A DNA stretch of 64,000 nucleotides from Paenibacillus sp. FSL R5-0912 (GCF_000758605.1 NZ_CP009282.1:5270001-5334000); one strand, 5' to 3'; positions 7,415-17,165 are shown, counted from the first letter of the stretch. The notes: a model not told the origin generated them from the sequence alone. Numbers and translations: made by a program.

Positions 7415-10078
7415 TTATATCGTCCGCAGGGTATACTCAAATCTGTATTCACCGGACCCGAGCGTAATCTTCACAGCCTGCTCCAGCTGCTCTACGGCAT
7501 GAATGCCGCGGACCTGCTGAAGCTCCTGCCCGTTCTCCAGTACACCCGCCAGCACAGAGTCCGGGAGATGCACAGTAGCCGAGGTATTCGGCGGAACTAC
7601 GGCCACCAGCTCTATTTTGCCGGAAGCTATCGTCCATTCGGAGCGGATCTTCCCATACATGGATTCCAGCTCGGCAGCAGCCGAAGTCAGTCCGCCTCCC
7701 GGATGCGGCTGAATCAGAAACTGCTTATAGCCCGGATACTCTTCCAACTGCTCGATACCGGCGACACAGCGGTACAAAAAATCGCCAATCGCCCCATACG
7801 CATAATGATTGAAGGAATTCATATCCTTGCTCCAGAAGCTGCCGTCCTCCTTAATTCCGTCCCAATGCTCCCAGATGGTCGTTGCTCCCCTAGTTACCTG
7901 ATACAGCCAGGAAGGGTAATCGGTCTGCAGCAGCAGCTTGTAGGCAGCATCATAATGGCCCGCCGCGGCCAGTACCAGATTCAGATAAGGTGTGCCGACG
8001 AAGCCCGTTGTAAGATGATATTTGCTCTCTTCCAGCAGTTCTATAAGCTTGGCGACTGTACGTTCCTCCGCCTTCCCCTCCACCAGTCCGAACATTAATG
8101 CCAGCACACAGGCCGTCTGTGTAGCTACACTTATCCGTCCGGCAGGCGTGATGAATTCCCGGTTAAAAGCTTGTTTGATCCGCGCATGCAGCTGCGAGTA
8201 ATACTGCACGTCTTCTGTTCGGCCTAGCACTTCCGCCGTCTTCCCCATAAGCTCTACAGAATAGGCGTAGAAAGCCGTTGCGATATAATCCCTGTCCGTA
8301 GCGCCGATGTAGCTGTCCGGCTTGGCATCCAGGCCTAGCCAGTCTCCGAAATGGAAGCCGGTATTCCACAGGAATTCATCCGTCCCCTGCCGGCGGATAT
8401 ACTCCACCCAGCCCTGCATGCTGCTGTACTGCTGCTCCAGAATCCGCTTGTCGCCATAACACTGATAAATCGTCCACGGACAGATGACAGCCGCATCGCC
8501 CCAGGCAGCGGAAGAATGGGAATTCTCATCCAGCACGTGGGGAATTACGAACGGAACACCGCCGTTATCCAGCTGATCGGCAGCCAGATCCTTGAGCCAT
8601 TTGCTGAAAAAGGGGGCCACATTCATCAGATACGCCGACGTACGGATGAACATCTGCGCATCCCCGGTCCAACCGAGCCGTTCATCGCGCTGCGGGCAGT
8701 CTGTCGGCACATCGACGAAATTGCCTTTTTGCCCCCAGAGAATGTTATGCTGCAGCTGATTCAGCAGCGGATTGGAACAGGTAAAGCTGCCGGTCGGCTC
8801 CATATCCGAATGTAAGACAATCCCTGCGAAATCCTGCAGATTGAGGTCCTCCGGGAAGCCTATCAGCTGAACATACCGGAAGCCTTGGAAGGTGAAACGC
8901 GGCTGGAAGCTCTCCCGTCCTCCGCCTCTGGCAATATAAGTAACTGTCTGTTTGGCTGCCCGCAGGTTGTCTGTGTACACATTACCTTCCTGATCCAGCA
9001 CCTCGAAATGCCGCAGCTGAAATTCCTGTCCTGCCTGCCCTTCCATGGAGAACCGCATCCAGCCGACCATATTCTGACCCATATCCAGCACGGTCTCCCC
9101 GGCCGGAGTGCGCAGGAGTGCGATGGGTGACAGTTCTTCAATAGCTTTTACGGGAACATTCTCCTGGGCCAGCAGAATATCCTTGGTGTACGGAAGGATC
9201 TCCGCAGGCGTCCATAACTGGTCATCGTACTCTGCCCTGCTGAAACCGGTCTGCTCCAGACGGGCATCATAGGTTTCGCCGTGATAGATCTCCGACATCA
9301 GCAGCGGTCCGGGCGATACCATCCACTCTTGATCCGTCCGGATGATCTGCTCCACCCCGTCCGCATAGATGAGATGAATCTGCATCAGCAAGGCCGTGCG
9401 GTCGCCGAACACATGCTTTTTGTTATCCCAGGCCAGGTTTCCTTTGTACCAGCCGTTCCCCAGCCAGGCGCCAACCGCATTGTCCCCCACTGCCAGCTGC
9501 CCTGTGATGTCATAGGTCTGGAACTGCAGGCGGGTGCTGTAGCTGGTCCAGCCGGGGGTCAAATAATCCTCGCCGACTCTTGTACCGTTCAGCTCCACTT
9601 CATAGAGACCGAGACTGGTCACATACATTCTAGCCCGGGTGACCTGCCGGTCTACATGGAAGCTCCGCCGCAGCAGCGGAGCCTGCTCTGCCTGGACATC
9701 CAGGCAAGCCAGCGGCGCTGTAATCCACTCTGCCTCCCAATCCTCCGGCGAGAGCAGGCCCATCTCCCACCAGGCGGTATCCGACCACTCTGTAGGCCGG
9801 TTCTGCTGATCCCATACTCTGATCCGGTAATAATAGCGCTGCTTAGGCTGCAGCTGCAGCTCCTTCAGCTCAATATGCAGGGATTGTCCGGACTCCACTC
9901 TGCCCGAATCCCATACCGTGCTTCTGAAGTCCTGATCCATTGCTGCCTGAATCTGATACGCCTGCTGCAGCACATCCCGCTCATCCGCACTCAGCTGCCA
10001 GCTGATTCTTGGACAACGGACATCCAGTCCCAGCGGATTGTCTTTGTACTCCACACGTAATTTCCGGACTTCTATCAT
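7415..10078 (-). CDS. GH78 alpha-L-rhamnosidase
   Basis: Removes terminal alpha-L-rhamnose from plant glycosides and rhamnogalacturonan fragments. The 887-residue length and module order match GH78: N-terminal Bac_rhamnosid N and fibronectin-like beta domains (1-330), a concanavalin-like domain, the (alpha/alpha)6 barrel (about 420-790) and a C-terminal beta domain. The acid motif DVPTDCPQRDERLGW is near 451-465 and the base motif TTIWEHWDG near 733. There is no signal peptide, so it acts inside the cell on imported substrate. ATG 10078 is preferred over GTG 10087 because GGGGTGG then has normal spacing. An AraC activator is divergently transcribed 149 bp away. Confidence 0.95.
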   Translation of the reverse strand: MIEVRKLRVEYKDNPLGLDVRCPRISWQLSADERDVLQQAYQIQAAMDQDFRSTVWDSGRVESGQSLHIELKELQLQPKQRYYYRIRVWDQQNRPTEWSDTAWWEMGLLSPEDWEAEWITAPLACLDVQAEQAPLLRRSFHVDRQVTRARMYVTSLGLYEVELNGTRVGEDYLTPGWTSYSTRLQFQTYDITGQLAVGDNAVGAWLGNGWYKGNLAWDNKKHVFGDRTALLMQIHLIYADGVEQIIRTDQEWMVSPGPLLMSEIYHGETYDARLEQTGFSRAEYDDQLWTPAEILPYTKDILLAQENVPVKAIEELSPIALLRTPAGETVLDMGQNMVGWMRFSMEGQAGQEFQLRHFEVLDQEGNVYTDNLRAAKQTVTYIARGGGRESFQPRFTFQGFRYVQLIGFPEDLNLQDFAGIVLHSDMEPTGSFTCSNPLLNQLQHNILWGQKGNFVDVPTDCPQRDERLGWTGDAQMFIRTSAYLMNVAPFFSKWLKDLAADQLDNGGVPFVIPHVLDENSHSSAAWGDAAVICPWTIYQCYGDKRILEQQYSSMQGWVEYIRRQGTDEFLWNTGFHFGDWLGLDAKPDSYIGATDRDYIATAFYAYSVELMGKTAEVLGRTEDVQYYSQLHARIKQAFNREFITPAGRISVATQTACVLALMFGLVEGKAEERTVAKLIELLEESKYHLTTGFVGTPYLNLVLAAAGHYDAAYKLLLQTDYPSWLYQVTRGATTIWEHWDGIKEDGSFWSKDMNSFNHYAYGAIGDFLYRCVAGIEQLEEYPGYKQFLIQPHPGGGLTSAAAELESMYGKIRSEWTIASGKIELVAVVPPNTSATVHLPDSVLAGVLENGQELQQVRGIHAVEQLEQAVKITLGSGEYRFEYTLRTI

Positions 10079-10109
10079 GGACTCCACCCCGTCTTTTCTA
10101 ATAATGACC

Positions 10110-10138
10110 CTATAAATATGAAACGCTTTCTATTACAA
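10110..10138 (-). promoter_or_regulatory. Candidate rhamnosidase promoter with internal GAAA-N3-TTTC site
   Basis: On the minus strand TTGTAA (10138-10133) and TTATAG (10115-10110) are 17 bp apart. The spacer holds the symmetric GAAACGCTTTC (plus strand 10120-10130), which resembles a catabolite site but is one base short of the cre consensus. It may bind CcpA weakly or the divergent AraC protein. Confidence 0.35.
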
Positions 10139-10227
10139 TTATAGAATTCCGCAGCATTTAAATGACCTGCAATATGGACATTTCACCGGGGTAAAAAGGA
10201 CATCTTGTTGTTTGGAGGAGTGAGCTG

Positions 10228-11151
10228 ATGCATTCGGCCAATCATACGCTAAAAGGAGAGTATTTCTTCCAGAACAATCTCCAGTTATATGTGAACCGCG
10301 CTACCGAGAACTATGATCTTCCGCTTCACACCCATGATTTCATAGAGCTGACGTTCGTTGCCGAAGGCAAGGGCTTTCATTATATCGGGCAGCAGGCTCA
10401 GCAGACCGGCAAGGGTCAGCTGTATTACATTCCCGTCGGAGTCTCCCATGTCTTCCGTCCGTCTTCACCCAGCCCGCTCCGGGAACCGCTCGTAGTCTAC
10501 AATTGTCTGTTCAAGCCGGAGCTGCTGGACAGCCTTGCCTCCGTTGTTCCGGACCCGCCGATTGCCTCCTATCTGGAGCAGATCCGCAATCATCAGCTGC
10601 CCGCATTCTCCGTGACGGACCAGAACGGCTCCATCGAGAGCCTGTTTCTGGCGCTTCACCGGGAGGTTCATCTTCCGCAGACCGGCTCGGGCAGCTATTT
10701 GCTGACCTTGTTCATTCAACTGCTGATAAGTATCTACCGGCTCGTGCATGACGAGGTCCAGTTTCCGCTGAACAAGCAGACGCAATTCCTGCAGATTCTG
10801 AATTATGTCAACCAGGAGTATGTGCAGGAAATCACCCTGAAGCGTCTGTCACGCAGCTTTGACTGGAGTGAACGACATCTTCAGCGGTTGTTCAAGGCGC
10901 ATACCGGGCAGACCTTCCACCATTACCTGCAGAATGTCCGGATTCAGCAAAGCTGTCTGCTGCTGGTCCAGCAGCCCAAGGCGCATGTTCAGCTCATTGC
11001 GGAGCAGGTCGGCTACCGTGACCCGAAGACCTTCAATCTGGTGTTCAAGCGGATTATCGGCACCACTCCGGGGAGCTACCGGCAGGCGTCCGGCAAGAAA
11101 CATTTGGAGGGCCCGGAGCCGGGAGGAACAACTTTAACGCAGAATGATTGA
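10228..11151 (+). CDS. AraC-family regulator, probable rhamnosidase activator
   Basis: A 307-residue protein with an N-terminal cupin sensor (about 15-100; LPLHTHDFIELTFVAEGKG, YYIPVGVSHVF) and a C-terminal double HTH (about 185-290; ITLKRLSRSFDWSERHLQRLFK, LIAEQVGYRDPKTFNLVFKRIIGTTPGSYR). The layout is that of RhaS/RhaR-like activators. TTTGGAGGAG precedes ATG 10228. The divergent arrangement with the GH78 gene suggests control of rhamnoside use, with rhamnose or a rhamnoside as ligand; this is inferred from context. Confidence 0.88.
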   Translation: MHSANHTLKGEYFFQNNLQLYVNRATENYDLPLHTHDFIELTFVAEGKGFHYIGQQAQQTGKGQLYYIPVGVSHVFRPSSPSPLREPLVVYNCLFKPELLDSLASVVPDPPIASYLEQIRNHQLPAFSVTDQNGSIESLFLALHREVHLPQTGSGSYLLTLFIQLLISIYRLVHDEVQFPLNKQTQFLQILNYVNQEYVQEITLKRLSRSFDWSERHLQRLFKAHTGQTFHHYLQNVRIQQSCLLLVQQPKAHVQLIAEQVGYRDPKTFNLVFKRIIGTTPGSYRQASGKKHLEGPEPGGTTLTQND

Positions 11152-11256
11152 TGTTATTTGTAAATAGTGTTAGGCTATCAACGGTAAACTCAACATCTGT
11201 GCTCTTCAATACATCCTAAAATAGTCACAAATTTAGTTAGAAAGAAAGGTAACACT

Positions 11257-12996
11257 ATGATAAAAGTAGAACACTTATCCTTCTCATTCCCGCAAAAAGA
11301 ACTATATAAAGATATTTCCTTTACGCTTGAAGCCGCACAGCATTGTGCTTTCATTGGAACAAGCGGCAGCGGCAAAAGTACACTGACCGATATTCTGATG
11401 GACCCGGAAAGATATCTGTTTGAGGGCAGGTTAGAGATAGATCCTACTTGCAGCATCGGGTATGTAAGCCAGTTCTCCCAACCGGAAAAAACTAAAGATA
11501 CAACCGTTTTTGAATATATCGGCGAAGAATTTATTAAGGTACAGACTGAAATAAATTCTATTTTGGCTGAAATGGAAACCTCCTCGGATATGGATTCGCT
11601 GCTGGAAAGATATCAGTTGGCGCTAGACGCCTTCGATGCTATGGACGGGAATGATTACGAAAGCAATATTAATAAGAAGCTAAATCTGGCAAACCTCATG
11701 AAGCTAAAGGATGTCAGGGTATCTGACCTGAGCGGCGGGGAATTCAAGCTCATTCAAGTAATGAAGGAAATGCTCAGCCGTCCGGAATTCATGATAATGG
11801 ACGAGCCCGATGTATTTTTAGATTTTGACAACCTAAATTCGCTTAAGAATCTTATTAATGCCCACAAAGGCATACTGCTGGTGGTTACGCACAACCGCTA
11901 TCTGCTCAATCATTGCTTCAACAAAATCCTGCACCTTGAAAACAAGGAGATCCAGGAGTTTGACGGGCGGTATATGGATTACAACTTCTCCTTGCTGCAA
12001 ACCAAAATTGAGCTGCAGGAGCTCGCCATCGCTGAAGAGGAAGAAATTGCGAGAAACGAGAACATCGTCAATAACCTTAGAGCAATCGCAACTTATAATT
12101 CTGAGGCCTCCAGAGGGAGAGCGCTAAAAGCCAGAGTTAAATTTCAGGAAAGACTGGAAGCACGCAGAATTAAAGCTCCATTCGTAGAGATTAAGCAGCC
12201 GGATATCCGTTTCAGTATCGATCATGAACTGGAAGACACGACTGTTATAACTGTTAATAACTATAGCGTTTCCTTTGATGAGCTGCTGTTAGAAAATGTT
12301 AACTTTGAGATCAAATCTACGGATAAAGTAGCCCTTATCGGTGCAAACGGCACCGGGAAAACGACATTACTCCGGGAGATTTATAGGAATAATCATGATG
12401 CAATTGAAGTAAATCCGGATGCTAAAGTGACTTATTTATCTCAGCTTCAAGGTGAAATGCTGAAGGATTCTAATACCATCCTGGAGGAATTCATCGATGC
12501 CGGGTTCGCAACGTATGATGAGATTAGATCGCATCTTTCAAGCTACGGCTTTGAAGGGGAAATCCTTGAGCAAAGAATAGAATCCTTATCCGGCGGCGAA
12601 AAAAATATGCTTCAGTTAGCTAAAGATTCGGCCAGTAAAGCGAACGTACTGCTGCTTGATGAACCGACAAGCCATTTGGACACCTATACACAAATCGCAC
12701 TGGAGAACGCTATCCAGAACTATAAAGGTGCGATTCTCATGATTTCGCATGATTTCTATTCGGTGGTAAACGGGATGGATTATGTTCTGATCATTGACGG
12801 CAAGACGATTAGAAAGATGACGATCAAGAAATTCAAAAAGATGATTTATGCCCGGCATTTCGATAAAGACTATCTGGAACTGGAACAAAATAAAAAAGCT
12901 GTTGAAACGAAAATCGAGTTGGCTTTGAAAGCTGCTAATTTCGAACTTGCACAAGGTTTGATGGATGAGCTGGAGGAGCTGATTAAACAGCTGTAA
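11257..12996 (+). CDS. ABC-F family ATPase, possible ribosome-protection protein
   Basis: A 579-residue soluble protein with two ATP-binding cassettes and no membrane domain. NBD1 has GTSGSGKST (34-42), DLSGGEFK and MDEPDVFLD; NBD2 has GANGTGKTT, SLSGGEK and LLLDEPTSHLD. A charged helical linker (about 245-310) joins them, as in ABC-F factors that enter the ribosomal E site; antibiotic-resistance members such as VmlR and LsaA share this form. The divergent NBD1 Walker B (PDVFLD in place of PTNHLD) is unusual. Base composition is more AT-rich than the neighbouring sugar genes, as for the next gene, hinting at acquisition. AGAAAGAAAGG precedes the ATG. Whether it gives resistance cannot be told from sequence. 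Confidence 0.88.
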   Translation: MIKVEHLSFSFPQKELYKDISFTLEAAQHCAFIGTSGSGKSTLTDILMDPERYLFEGRLEIDPTCSIGYVSQFSQPEKTKDTTVFEYIGEEFIKVQTEINSILAEMETSSDMDSLLERYQLALDAFDAMDGNDYESNINKKLNLANLMKLKDVRVSDLSGGEFKLIQVMKEMLSRPEFMIMDEPDVFLDFDNLNSLKNLINAHKGILLVVTHNRYLLNHCFNKILHLENKEIQEFDGRYMDYNFSLLQTKIELQELAIAEEEEIARNENIVNNLRAIATYNSEASRGRALKARVKFQERLEARRIKAPFVEIKQPDIRFSIDHELEDTTVITVNNYSVSFDELLLENVNFEIKSTDKVALIGANGTGKTTLLREIYRNNHDAIEVNPDAKVTYLSQLQGEMLKDSNTILEEFIDAGFATYDEIRSHLSSYGFEGEILEQRIESLSGGEKNMLQLAKDSASKANVLLLDEPTSHLDTYTQIALENAIQNYKGAILMISHDFYSVVNGMDYVLIIDGKTIRKMTIKKFKKMIYARHFDKDYLELEQNKKAVETKIELALKAANFELAQGLMDELEELIKQL

Positions 12997-13035
12997 ATGA
13001 TAACTAAATAGGATTCACCTGTCAGAAAAAAACGA

Positions 13036-13067
13036 CAAAAGAAGCCTTATATTTAGGGTTTCTTTTG
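13036..13067. terminator. Bidirectional terminator between ABC-F and SMI1 genes
   Basis: CAAAAGAA-CC and GG-TTTCTTTTG arms around TTATATTTAG. On the minus strand it is followed by CG then seven T; on the plus strand by GCTGTTTT. It lies 5 nt beyond the SMI1 stop codon. Confidence 0.6.
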
Positions 13068-13072
13068 CTGTT

Positions 13073-13624
13073 TTATGGAAAATATTTATTAAGATTCTCT
13101 GGTGTGATGCCGTTCCATAACCAAAATTGATCCCCTTGCGATACAAGTAATCGATCGAGCCATAGTTCAAAGCTTAAATTAAGCGGCTCACCATTATCAC
13201 GAGCTGAGGTATAGATTGACTGGTCAAACAGATAGTCTTTTCTGCCTTGCTTTACATAATCGCTATTTACACATATTAAAGTCTCACTGAATTTTGCTAT
13301 AACGTATACGTGCTCAGGGGTTGGAAACTTTTCCAATGCATCTAGAATTTCATCCACTCCAAAAATATGCCAATGAGGTGCCGATTCTTCAACATCCTTA
13401 TATAATTCCATTCCGTTATGAAGAGACAAAAAGAACTTATAATCCTCAGGCAGCTTTAACTCCGTCTCCGCTTCAAAATCCTTGATTTCTTTCAATAAGA
13501 CGGGCTTAGAAAATGAAAATCTACATGTAAGCTGAAATCCTAAATTTCTTTGTATAGAAAAATTTTTGTTATTGTAAATTACCTTCTTTAAAGCCTCTAA
13601 GGATGCGGTTATTAATTTTGACAT
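13073..13624 (-). CDS. SMI1/KNR4 (SUKH) family protein
   Basis: A 183-residue protein of the SUKH superfamily, shown by the core LKLPEDYKFFLSLHNG (about 75-90), the HIFGVDEI segment and SFELWLDRLL near the end. In bacteria many SUKH proteins are immunity partners of polymorphic or contact-dependent toxins. No toxin gene or toxin C-terminal fragment is adjacent, so this would be an orphan immunity gene if that is its role. GGGGGAGGG precedes the ATG. Its base composition is AT-richer than the region, like the convergent ABC-F gene. Confidence 0.82.
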   Translation of the reverse strand: MSKLITASLEALKKVIYNNKNFSIQRNLGFQLTCRFSFSKPVLLKEIKDFEAETELKLPEDYKFFLSLHNGMELYKDVEESAPHWHIFGVDEILDALEKFPTPEHVYVIAKFSETLICVNSDYVKQGRKDYLFDQSIYTSARDNGEPLNLSFELWLDRLLVSQGDQFWLWNGITPENLNKYFP

Positions 13625-13827
13625 TTGCCCTCCCCCTCATAAAAAAACCACCAATTGATTTGTAAAACCCATCATATCTAGGGTATTCGCTTAGTATTTA
13701 AACAATCCTGCGCTTAATGAAAGTACCCGCAATCTAATACTTTTGTCCTTTGAACATCAGGGGATCGCCTCTTTTCGGTTTGATTTGGTCCGGCTTACCA
13801 TTATTCGGCAGGGCGGCTTTTCTCCCG

Positions 13828-13864
13828 CAAAAAAGCAAAAGATCCCCGGAGTCCGGGGATCTTT
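13828..13864 (-). terminator. Terminator of the alpha-mannosidase gene
   Basis: AAAGATCCCCGG (13838-13849) and CCGGGGATCTTT (13853-13864) make a perfect 12-bp stem with a 3-nt loop. On the minus strand it is followed by TTGC and TTTTTT. It lies 30 nt after the stop codon. Confidence 0.85.
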
Positions 13865-13894
13865 CGGTCAATCAATGCATAATTAACGCTCACA

Positions 13895-16800
13895 TCAGGC
13901 AAAGACAACATGCAGCGTATGAATCTCATACGGTTTGAAATCAAGGCGGATGGCCGGTCCGTCCACCGCTTCAGTCTCCAGCGGACGCTCCATCAGATCG
14001 CGCAGCTGCCAGGAGACGGCGGAGTAATCGCTGCCGATATTCGCCGTGCTGCGTGTTCCCGTATACTCATGCAGTCTGACGATACATCCGCTGCCATCCT
14101 CGGCCAGCTTAACGGCATCGACGGCAATGTTCGGTACATCACAGGTGATCAGCGACTTGCCGTTACCGGCGGCATAACCCCCTTCTGCAGCGAGGAGCGG
14201 ATTATTCAGCGCCCAGGCTTCCTGCACGGTGCCTGCCGCAGCCCAATCCCCTTTATGCGGAAGCAAGGCATACGTGAAGCGGTGCTCGCCCTGGTCAGCC
14301 AGCCGGTCCGGGCTGGTTGCCGATTTGATCAGCGACAGCCTCATCGTGTGATCTTTAATGTCGTATCCGTATTTGCAGTCGTTCAGCAGACTGACGCCAT
14401 AGCCCCGCTCCGACAAGTCCGCCCACTGGTGGCCGACGCTCTCGAACCGCGCATAATCCCAGCTCGTATTCCAGTGGGTCGGCCGCTTCACATTCCCGAA
14501 CTGGATATCATAGGTAGCTTCCGTCGCGCGAACCGCAACCGGGAAAGCTGCCTTCATCAGCTGATGCTGTTCATGCCAGTCCACCAGGGTCTCGAAATCA
14601 ATCCGTGCACTTCCGGCATATACCCTAACCTTCTGAGTGATCGAGGAATCCATGTACTTCCAGGTGAACTCAAGCACCGCCTGCAGCAGGCCGCATTCGG
14701 TCAGCTCTACAGAGCGCAGATCGCTCACCACCAGCATTTTCTCCTGGTAATACAGATCGATATCCCAGGCATCATACATCTTCGGCTTATCCTCGAATAC
14801 CTGCAGCAGGTTGCCGCATTCGCCCGGTGCCAGCACCTCACGGGCTTCTCTGCGGTCGAAGATCCGGCTCAGCTGTCCGGCTGCATTCCACTCCAGAATG
14901 TAATAAGGGGTAGTTAGCGTAGAATCCTGCCAGGTAAAAGGAACGGAGGGTTCCGTATTCTCTCCGGAAGCGGCGGGTTGTGCAGCGCGGATCACTGCAC
15001 TGCCCATCGCCGGAACGGTTTCTACCTCAACCAGCCATTGGCCGCCGGAGCGCTGGGCGGACAGCGGGTTGCCGGCGGCATCACTCCAGACGGCATTCTC
15101 TGCGCTGTGTGGGACGGCTGCCAGACGAGGACCTCCAAAGAGGGAGCTGTTGAACAGCGTGTACTCCATGTGTGAATCGGTAGACGCCGGGTCATCCTCA
15201 CCCGCTGATGCAGCATCAGGGCTGTTAAGGTTGATGAGTCCCGCAGCCGCAGCATTAAGCGCAGCCCGGCCCAGTTGCTCTGCTTCGGCATATTCCAGCC
15301 GTGAATCCTGGTAGACCTCATGGATCGAGGAGCCAGGGATAATATCATGGAACTGGTTGCGCAGAATAATCTGCCAGCCTTCCAGGAGCGACTCTGCAGG
15401 ATATTGTGCATATCCGCCTGTCTCCGCAGCAAGGAGTATCTGCAGCCACTCCGCCTCGCGGTACAGCAGCTCCAGCTTGCGGTTCATTCTTTTGTTATAA
15501 GCCTGGCTGGTGTATGTCCCGCGGTGAAACTCCAGATACAACTCCCCGTCCCAGGTATGCACATATTGATCGGTGCCCTCTATAGTTTCATGCAGCCGCT
15601 CGAAATAGTCATCCGCCCGGCCCGGCTTCACTTGCGGCAGCCCCGGCATGGTATCCAGCCTCCGGCGCATCTCCAGCATCTCGCGGTTCACACCGCCGCC
15701 GCCATCTCCATACCCGTAGGAGAGCAGCAGCTCACGGTTCAGGTTCTTGTCGCGGTACTGGTCCCAGATTCCCTGCACAGAGAAAGGCTCGATAAGGCCG
15801 TTATACGTATAGTACCAGGCGCTGGAATCAGGAGCTTCGGGTGTGGTGATGAAGTGGGTCAGTACCTCGCTGCCGTCAATCCCTCTCCAGTGGAACGTAT
15901 CATGCGGCATGCGGTTGTATTGGCTCCAGCTGATCTTGGTCGTCATAAAGGTGTCAATGCCCGACTTGCGCAGAATCTGCGGCAGCGCCCAGCTGTAGCC
16001 GAACACATCCGGCAGCCATAGGTACTTGCAGTCTACGCCAAATTCCTCGCGGAAGAATTTTGTCCCGTACAGAATCTGCCGCACCAGCGACTCGCCACTG
16101 GTCAGATTGCAGTCCGCTTCCAGCCACATTGCACCTCCGGCTTCCCAGCGCCCTTCCTCCACCCGCTGCTTAATTTCGCTATAAATCTCCGGATAATCCT
16201 GCTTGATGTAGGCATAGAGCTGCGGCTGGGTCTGCAGGAAGATGTACTCAGGGAACTCCTTCATCAGCCGGAGCACCGTAGAGAAGGAGCGGGCCGCTTT
16301 CTCCCGCGTATGGGTAAGCCGCCATAACCAGGCCACATCAATGTGGGTATGGCCGATTGCGGTTACCGTAACCGGATGCTGCTGTTCCAGCAAGACCAGG
16401 GACTCAAGCAGGCTCTTCTCGGCCTCCTGGACTGAAGCATAGAAATCCGCGCTGCCGGGCCTTGACCAGTCCAGCTTGTTAAACGAGCGGTTCAATGCCA
16501 TCAGCAGCTCATGCTTCTCGATCTGGCTGTCGGCAAGCTGCTTGAAAGTACCCAGTGCCGCCCGGCCTGTATAATAGAGATTGTCGGCCGCTTCATCCAG
16601 ATATGCCAGCTCAGCCTGCTTGATCCGGTGTTCCTGAGCAATCAGCTGGCCGTCTCCGTTCAGGCCTGACCATAAGCGGAAGGTGAAGTCCAGCTCCCTG
16701 CCAGCGGCATCCTCAAGAAACACCTCCTGGTGATTGGAATCCACGCCCTGATACGGCTTGCCATCCAGAAACAGCAGGGATTCGAAGCCGCTGTTGTTCC

Positions 16801-17086
16801 CTCCGCCTGTCCGGCCGAAATCGAATATACCTACAATACGTTTCCCCTGCCAAGCTGCGGGTACGGTTATTTTGCGGTGCAGCCACAAATACACATCACT
16901 GCCGGTCCAGTAATCCCCTATACGAAGCTTCTTGTCTCCTTCCGGGGCGGATGGATAGACACCATTGTCACCCTCCTGATCCTCTGTAACCAGCCATTCA
17001 TCAAGCGTAATAACCTCACGGTACCGGTAACCCTCCAGCTCCTTCAACCGCAGTGCAAGCTTCTCTTCAGTCCAAAACATTCCCAT
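13895..17086 (-). CDS. GH38 alpha-mannosidase
   Basis: Hydrolyses terminal alpha-mannosides from oligosaccharides, using a divalent metal. The 1063-residue length fits the large cytosolic bacterial and vacuolar class. An N-terminal beta domain (1-230) is followed by the GH38 (beta/alpha)7 domain starting at AIGHTHIDVAWLWR (about 240), whose His and Asp bind the metal; the nucleophile Asp lies in LWLPDVFGYS (about 354). Middle and C-terminal beta domains complete it. No signal peptide is present. AAGGGAGG is 9 nt before ATG 17086. A LacI operator sits 21 bp upstream of the start, and the regulator gene is next upstream on the same strand. Confidence 0.95.
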   Translation of the reverse strand: MGMFWTEEKLALRLKELEGYRYREVITLDEWLVTEDQEGDNGVYPSAPEGDKKLRIGDYWTGSDVYLWLHRKITVPAAWQGKRIVGIFDFGRTGGGNNSGFESLLFLDGKPYQGVDSNHQEVFLEDAAGRELDFTFRLWSGLNGDGQLIAQEHRIKQAELAYLDEAADNLYYTGRAALGTFKQLADSQIEKHELLMALNRSFNKLDWSRPGSADFYASVQEAEKSLLESLVLLEQQHPVTVTAIGHTHIDVAWLWRLTHTREKAARSFSTVLRLMKEFPEYIFLQTQPQLYAYIKQDYPEIYSEIKQRVEEGRWEAGGAMWLEADCNLTSGESLVRQILYGTKFFREEFGVDCKYLWLPDVFGYSWALPQILRKSGIDTFMTTKISWSQYNRMPHDTFHWRGIDGSEVLTHFITTPEAPDSSAWYYTYNGLIEPFSVQGIWDQYRDKNLNRELLLSYGYGDGGGGVNREMLEMRRRLDTMPGLPQVKPGRADDYFERLHETIEGTDQYVHTWDGELYLEFHRGTYTSQAYNKRMNRKLELLYREAEWLQILLAAETGGYAQYPAESLLEGWQIILRNQFHDIIPGSSIHEVYQDSRLEYAEAEQLGRAALNAAAAGLINLNSPDAASAGEDDPASTDSHMEYTLFNSSLFGGPRLAAVPHSAENAVWSDAAGNPLSAQRSGGQWLVEVETVPAMGSAVIRAAQPAASGENTEPSVPFTWQDSTLTTPYYILEWNAAGQLSRIFDRREAREVLAPGECGNLLQVFEDKPKMYDAWDIDLYYQEKMLVVSDLRSVELTECGLLQAVLEFTWKYMDSSITQKVRVYAGSARIDFETLVDWHEQHQLMKAAFPVAVRATEATYDIQFGNVKRPTHWNTSWDYARFESVGHQWADLSERGYGVSLLNDCKYGYDIKDHTMRLSLIKSATSPDRLADQGEHRFTYALLPHKGDWAAAGTVQEAWALNNPLLAAEGGYAAGNGKSLITCDVPNIAVDAVKLAEDGSGCIVRLHEYTGTRSTANIGSDYSAVSWQLRDLMERPLETEAVDGPAIRLDFKPYEIHTLHVVFA

Positions 17087-17106
17087 TCCGATTTTCCTCC
17101 CTTTTG

Positions 17107-17122
17107 TATAACACGTGTTATA
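17107..17122. promoter_or_regulatory. LacI-type operator of the mannosidase gene
   Basis: TATAACACGTGTTATA, a perfect 16-bp palindrome with the central CG typical of LacI-family operators. It is 20 bp upstream of the mannosidase start. The same sequence, apart from its last base, precedes the LacI gene itself (18415-18430). Confidence 0.85.
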
Positions 17123-17136
17123 AAATGGGCAGAAAG

Positions 17137-17165
17137 ACGGTCCATCCGTGTAAGGATGGTACCGT
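17137..17165. repeat. Diverged copy 3 of the palindromic element
   Basis: ACGGTCCATCC-gtgtaa-GGATGGTACCGT shares the ..CGGTaCCGT.. end and stem design of the elements at 6706 and 7282 but with changed stem bases. It lies just upstream of the mannosidase operator. Confidence 0.45.

Noticed and set aside
10120..10130. cre site before the rhamnosidase gene
   Set aside because: GAAACGCTTTC is symmetric but one base short of the cre consensus spacing; kept only as a note within the promoter entry.
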